Below, in pieces: positions 59,834 to 64,000 of a DNA stretch of 64,000 bases; within the stretch, counting starts at the first letter, position 1; every line of letters starts with the position of its first letter. Both the position numbers and the translations under genes were made by a program. The DNA comes from Atkinsonella hypoxylon (Eukaryota; Ascomycota; Sordariomycetes; Hypocreales; Clavicipitaceae): the NCBI GenBank assembly GCA_000729835.1, contig JFHB01000033.1, forward strand, positions 124,001 through 188,000. Direction: 5' to 3'. The notes under the pieces are model-generated. The model did not search any database and was not told the DNA's origin. It was given only the letters and a program-made list of their open reading frames with translations.

Positions 59834-60859
59834 AGCAAGGGAGTTGTCTTTGGTTCGACTGACCGGAGACTCGCCTATTGGCTGGCATTCTACCGAAAGA
59901 ACAATTCTGTCTTTCTTTCCAGAATATAAAAGAAAACACATAAGAACAGAATCGACTTCTGGCGCCACAAGAAACAAATTACTAAGCGATTGTCTAGAAG
60001 TCGTGTCACATTTAATGAAAGTAATTTGCATCATGTAGGTATGAACGGGGATGCATTGGATGTAGACCAGTAGAAACCTACTCCAGGCTGAATTTTGATG
60101 TCTTAGGCCCCGGAGAGGAAAGGAGTTGCATGTCAGGGATGCTTTGATGATAACGCCACGTGAGTGTTGAGCGCAGGTAAGGGGGAATAGGATTCAGTTG
60201 CAGCCCCCAGGGAAAGAAAGAGAAGGGCGACACTAGACGTCGAAAAATTCCCGACTGCAACAAGCACCAGTATCACGAATAATAACAGGACTAAGCAGAC
60301 AGCAGCGAAGCCCTTTTCAGTAGCCACAGCCGCCGCGTACACTGACGATAAACATCCTTCACAGACCCATCGATCTGATCAAGCATATGGAAAACTTTAC
60401 CGTGCCTCTTTCGTGTGACCGTGAGCCTGCCTGCTATCACATGGCTGACATCCAACCCCTTTCCGACTTGGCAGATCCATTACTGCTGGCAGAGTCATTC
60501 TTATATAGCATAGTAACAAGTCTGTCTTTGATGAACCCGACATATGGAAGAGGCGAAAAAAAAAAAAAAGAAAACTGCCCTTTGCAGGTTAGCATTCCGG
60601 GCCGCGACACGATGTTAACACTCGGCTTGTGGCATATACATGAACCAAATTCATTTCTCGCACAGCAGCCAGGTGGATTGGATATTGCACAACAGGCAGA
60701 TGCATCCGCATGTAGACGGCTCACTGCACGAACATAGGTGTTCGTTTCTGATTCCAGATCAGAGTCCAGATTAGGAATTATATATTGTTACGATTCAATG
60801 CCACGCTGCATGTCTGTGGAAGGAATCGCTGTGTAAGGGAATGTTCAAGAAAGGTGCGC
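59834..60859. other. Intergenic interval
   Basis: About 1 kb with no gene. It has an A14 tract near 60556-60569; short ORFs lack coding character. Confidence 0.55.
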
Positions 60860-61130
60860 CTATACAAAGACTTGTTTCTCCTTGAGCTTTTCCGCAAACG
60901 CCACGGGAACCTTCAGTGCCTGAGACACGACATCCGGTAGTGCCAGAGCCAGCCATTGCGTCAACGGAATATCGGCAACACGATCCGACTTGTAGATCTC
61001 AACCCAGGTAAGATCCTCAGTCCCGGTGCTCTGACCTACATCATGAAGGTGATGGATGATTTGTCCGACGTCAAGTCTGGTGAAAGAAAGGTCGTTGAAG
61101 GCAGAAGGACTGGTTCGAAGTACAAGCTTA
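60860..61130 (-). pseudogene. C-terminal remnant of an oxalate decarboxylase-like bicupin
   Basis: A minus-strand frame ending in TAG at 60860-60862 reads SPSAFNDLSFTRLDVGQI, then TEDLTWVEIYKSDRVADI and PLTQWLALALPDVVSQAL. In oxalate decarboxylases the last part of cupin 2 reads GDVGYV...FLEIFKSDR...SLNQWLALTPPELV, so the register is clear. The metal-binding HxH part of cupin 2 should lie upstream (higher coordinates), but there the frame breaks; a shifted frame keeps SMEMTV, resembling the ARMTVF strand. No cupin 1 is seen. It is a 5'-truncated, frameshifted relic. Confidence 0.6.
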
Positions 61131-61274
61131 CTGTCATTTCCATGCTAATATTCCGTACATGTCATGGGCGAAGTGCTCATAGCATTCCAAGTTTACAAAG
61201 AGCTACGTCGCGCGTCTCACATCTCACAGCCCCACTGCCTGGCTCGAGCCCTAAACGGTAACTAATTGCGAATA

Positions 61275-61303
61275 CCCGACCCGACCCGACCCGACCCGAC
61301 CCG
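61275..61303. repeat. CCCGA pentanucleotide tandem repeat
   Basis: Nearly six copies of CCCGA in a row, within non-coding DNA next to the bicupin relic. Confidence 0.85.
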
Positions 61304-61443
61304 CTATATCCATATTATTGGCTAAACGGAGCCCGTCAGGGGGTCGGGCAATCGGATCATCTGCAGATTCCTATTCTAGGGTTTTCCTTTGTAGTGTAGT
61401 AGCAGTAATATATTCCGTACCCTGCGAACATTCGCACACTCAA

Positions 61444-61497
61444 AGTACGGAGTAGAGCGACTCTGATTAATTATTATACTACGCCCTACTCCGTACT
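61444..61497. repeat. Inverted repeat built on TACGGAGTA
   Basis: Left arm AGTACGGAGTAGAGCG (61444-61459) and right arm CGCCCTACTCCGTACT (61482-61497) are complementary at 15 of 16 positions, with a 22-bp AT-rich loop. It lies in non-coding DNA. Confidence 0.75.
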
Positions 61498-61899
61498 CCG
61501 CTCCCTGAACACGTTTCGCATGTAATCACGAGTCATGATTTAACAAAGAGGTGAGTTAAATTCTCGTTCTATCATACGGAGGTAGTTGCAGGTAAATAGA
61601 ATAGGGGGAATATTCATCATCAGCTGCAGGTTTTGAGTTCAAATGACAACTCCTTTAGTCAGAGCCCCAGTCCGGTAAATATATGCCGTCATCGAATCGT
61701 TACATAGCGGGCCACAGAAGCTCTCTCTGTACATACGCGCTCCAACATTTGTTCAAAGATTCCCGAAGTTGGTACGAAAGTCAAGTGAATTCTGTCTTTC
61801 GGAATGTGGTTTGTGCATTAACTATATTCCAAGTTATCAAGTATGGTAACTGAGCCACTTTGGATTCTGTAGCGGTAGCTTATTTTGCAGCGTCCCATG

Positions 61900-63467
61900 T
61901 CAGTCTTTGAACCTGAAAGGACAACGACCCGACGCCATGGCAGTTGCATAGACCACTTCTTGTATGTTCTTGGTCTCCTCTACTCCAGTACCCATCGTCC
62001 ACTCGGGACCAATATCTTCGTATAGGTATCCCTCTGGCTTCATCTCCGGACCACCATCACCCGGAAGCATTGCACCAAATGCCCACATTGCCCAAGCTAC
62101 AGGGCCCCATCGTGCCCAGAAAGTAGGTCGATTATACCATGGTTCTTTGACATAATGCTTGCTAGACATTCGCCCCGTTGTTGGGGATGGCTCAGTCACG
62201 TAGCATCGGTTGGTCAGTCGCGGGAGCATGAAGAAACGCATCGTGATTTGTCGAAGCCAAAGTAAAGTCATGGTGAGTGCGGAAAGCGCCGTACTCGGTT
62301 CGGGAAATCTATGTCGAGTTATTAACGGACCTAGTCTGCATATTATGACTCAGAAATGGGTAGAGGATCCACCTTACCCAAAAGAGGAACGCATTTTGTC
62401 ACCCATCATGACCAATCCCATTGTTCGCATTAGAGGTCGTAGGAACTTTGGAAAGATCGAGGTTAGGAGGTCCAACTGCGCATTGGCGAGCTGGCGAGCT
62501 GGAAGCGAGGGAAGTAATCGACCAATTTCGTATTGTAAAGCCCATTGCTCTACCTCCTCCATGAACTCGATGCCATCTTTCCAGTTATTCCGCCCTAGTT
62601 CTTCCGTGTAGTTGATGCCCATCATGTCGCCAATAATTTTCCAGAGCGTTCCTTGCGCTGCAACTTCGAATTCCATCAGTTCTCTCCACTCATATTGCCT
62701 AATGAACCTGACTGGCTCCGACATGGAGCAGTGGAGCACGTATAATAGGTCTCCATTTTGGATCTTTCCCGATCGTATGTAGGGATCGTGAAGGAAGTTC
62801 ATTCGGGCGACGGCTCCATGAAGTTGAGGAGACTCCGGAGGAAAATGCATAAAACTGCACAAGTAAGCACTATGAAACAATCCAAAAAAAAAAAAAAATG
62901 GGGGGGGGGGGGGAGGGGGGAAGAAGCCCTAGATAGCTTCGAGAAACCTACGTTGCAAACATTAGGGCAGTATCTTCAAATCTATGTGGAGAGTCAGTTT
63001 CGGAGACTTCTAGGTCCAACACAACAATCAGCTTTGCCTACCTCTTTCCGACCTTGCTTGCCTTCACGAGGTCACTAGTAGCCAACAGCTTTGCAATGTC
63101 TTGTATAGCAAAACTCTACGCTGGTCAATACCACTCTATATCCAGCCAGTCAAAGGGTGTTTGTTACCTTCATCAGCGCGTAGGTCAACGAAAGCCCGAA
63201 GAACAGCGGAAACTCGTATGTATAGGCATGGTGTATGATGGCTTGCGCTTCGGCTCCGGTCATGCGAGCAAACGATTCTCGATCAGGGAAAGGATGCTTC
63301 GACCGAATCTTGGAAAGACTCCTGAATCGGAGAAGGTAGCAAGTGAAGAAGTAGAGGACCACTGCCCACACGCATGTTGCCAGCCAGGATAGTTTGCTGA
63401 ATTGTGACCACAAGCCGGCGCAACTATTGACAAACTCGAGCCACATTGCTGTCCAGAAAAGCATCAT
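61900..63467 (-). CDS. mpaB-like ER-bound oxygenase (DUF2236 family)
   Basis: Putative heme-type oxygenase related to MpaB/MpaB' of mycophenolic acid biosynthesis and to latex-clearing protein, 429 residues. Exons 63467-63168, 63115-63042, 62981-62952, 62854-62378, 62308-61900; phases agree, including a 30-bp micro-exon. The N-terminus has a membrane helix (LATCVWAVVLYFFTCYLLRF), consistent with ER anchoring. Family text: HPFPDRESFARMTGAEAQAI, YTYEFPLFFGLSLTYALMK, FMHFPPESPQLHGAVARMNF, LHDPYIRSGKIQNGDLLYVL and RQYEWRELMEFEVAAQG. The intron at 62855-62951 carries C- and T-homopolymers on the coding strand. No polyketide synthase or other cluster gene is nearby, so secondary metabolism is not implied. 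Confidence 0.88.
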
Positions 63468-64000
63468 GACTCTCCGGGGTCGGCATTTGCTTGGACCATC
63501 ACTTGAACAAACATCATGTTCGTAAACTTAATTCACCTTTATAACTCTCTGCAGTCGGACGTCGGCTGGATGAGAATTGCACTACCCCACCCTACTGAGT
63601 GAACAACAGATGAACATCAAACAACACAGTAGCCGCCTTTGCCCGCTTTTTGCCTTTAGTCTGTCTGATTTCACATCTGACTCCTGCTCCCGCTCACATA
63701 GAAAATACAACTTGGAAAGGAACAACTGAATGATTGGGGCCCTGAGCCTCGGTATGGTGGGTTAAAGACAGCGGAAGCACGATGGACCAAGAAACATGCT
63801 CCAGCGCAGAACTGGAGCCAAGGTTGCGAATACGAACACGAGAGGCAGTTGGATGCCGATGCGGGGGTGGGGCTCCATTGGATCATGTTCACATGCTCTT
63901 CCTCGTGGCACAGTCTGTGTAATAGGAACGGTACTCCGTACGGAATACTCCGTAACTATTTCTTTGCTCTTAGATGTCTTGCGGGGCTATCTGACGCTAA
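63468..64000. other. Intergenic end of window
   Basis: Upstream of the mpaB-like gene. It has two TACTCCGTA motifs at 63932-63940 and 63946-63954. No coding signal is seen before the window edge. Confidence 0.5.

Larger units (their letters stand above)
61131..61899. other. Intergenic interval
   Basis: 3' flank of the mpaB-like gene and remnant DNA upstream of the bicupin relic. It includes the pentanucleotide repeat and the TACGGAGTA inverted repeat listed separately. No gene is seen. Confidence 0.55.

Noticed and set aside
61900..63467. Secondary-metabolite cluster around the mpaB-like gene
   Set aside because: No polyketide synthase, NRPS, P450, methyltransferase or cluster regulator is found nearby within the window.

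Overview
The window is nuclear DNA of a filamentous ascomycete. Genes carry short spliceosomal introns (52-125 bp, GTAAGT/GTGAGT-type donors, CTRAC branch sites, YAG acceptors), intergenic regions are long, and several gene products are characteristic of Pezizomycotina: an Egh16-like (DUF3129) secreted protein, a SIP5-type RING-like protein, an mpaB-like oxygenase and a fungal type IIC P-type ATPase. The set looks like Sordariomycetes, probably Hypocreales; that placement is inference. No bacterial operons, rRNA, tRNA or CRISPR were seen.

1-32.8 kb is mostly housekeeping: the C-terminal 2079 codons of TOR kinase (5' end outside the window), a sugar-porter MFS protein, glucosidase II beta subunit divergent from a cyclin-D1-binding-protein-like gene, SIP5, a UFD1-domain/zinc-finger protein, an F-box protein, the SWR1-complex actin-related protein ARP6, an ARA2-type aldo-keto reductase and a hexose transporter. 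32.8-44.3 kb is a gene-poor stretch whose only credible gene is a small protein with the DNA-binding half of a pogo-like transposase and no DDE domain. 44.3-57.4 kb holds a Na+/K+-ATPase-like pump, a decayed coding relic, the Egh16-like protein, an HSL-family esterase, the thiamine gene THI5/NMT1 with a TPP riboswitch in its leader, and an inositol-dehydrogenase-like oxidoreductase. 57.4-61.9 kb is a scarred accessory segment: a solo LTR with target-site duplication, a Cys-rich small gene, an interrupted coding fragment and the tail of a dead oxalate decarboxylase. The window ends with a five-exon mpaB-like oxygenase.

Exon structures were worked out by hand and keep frame across all junctions. 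The best finding is the THI5 leader: aptamer, two candidate 5' splice sites, a uORF, and a 12-bp potential pairing between the aptamer core and the proximal splice site, which together fit riboswitch-controlled alternative splicing.
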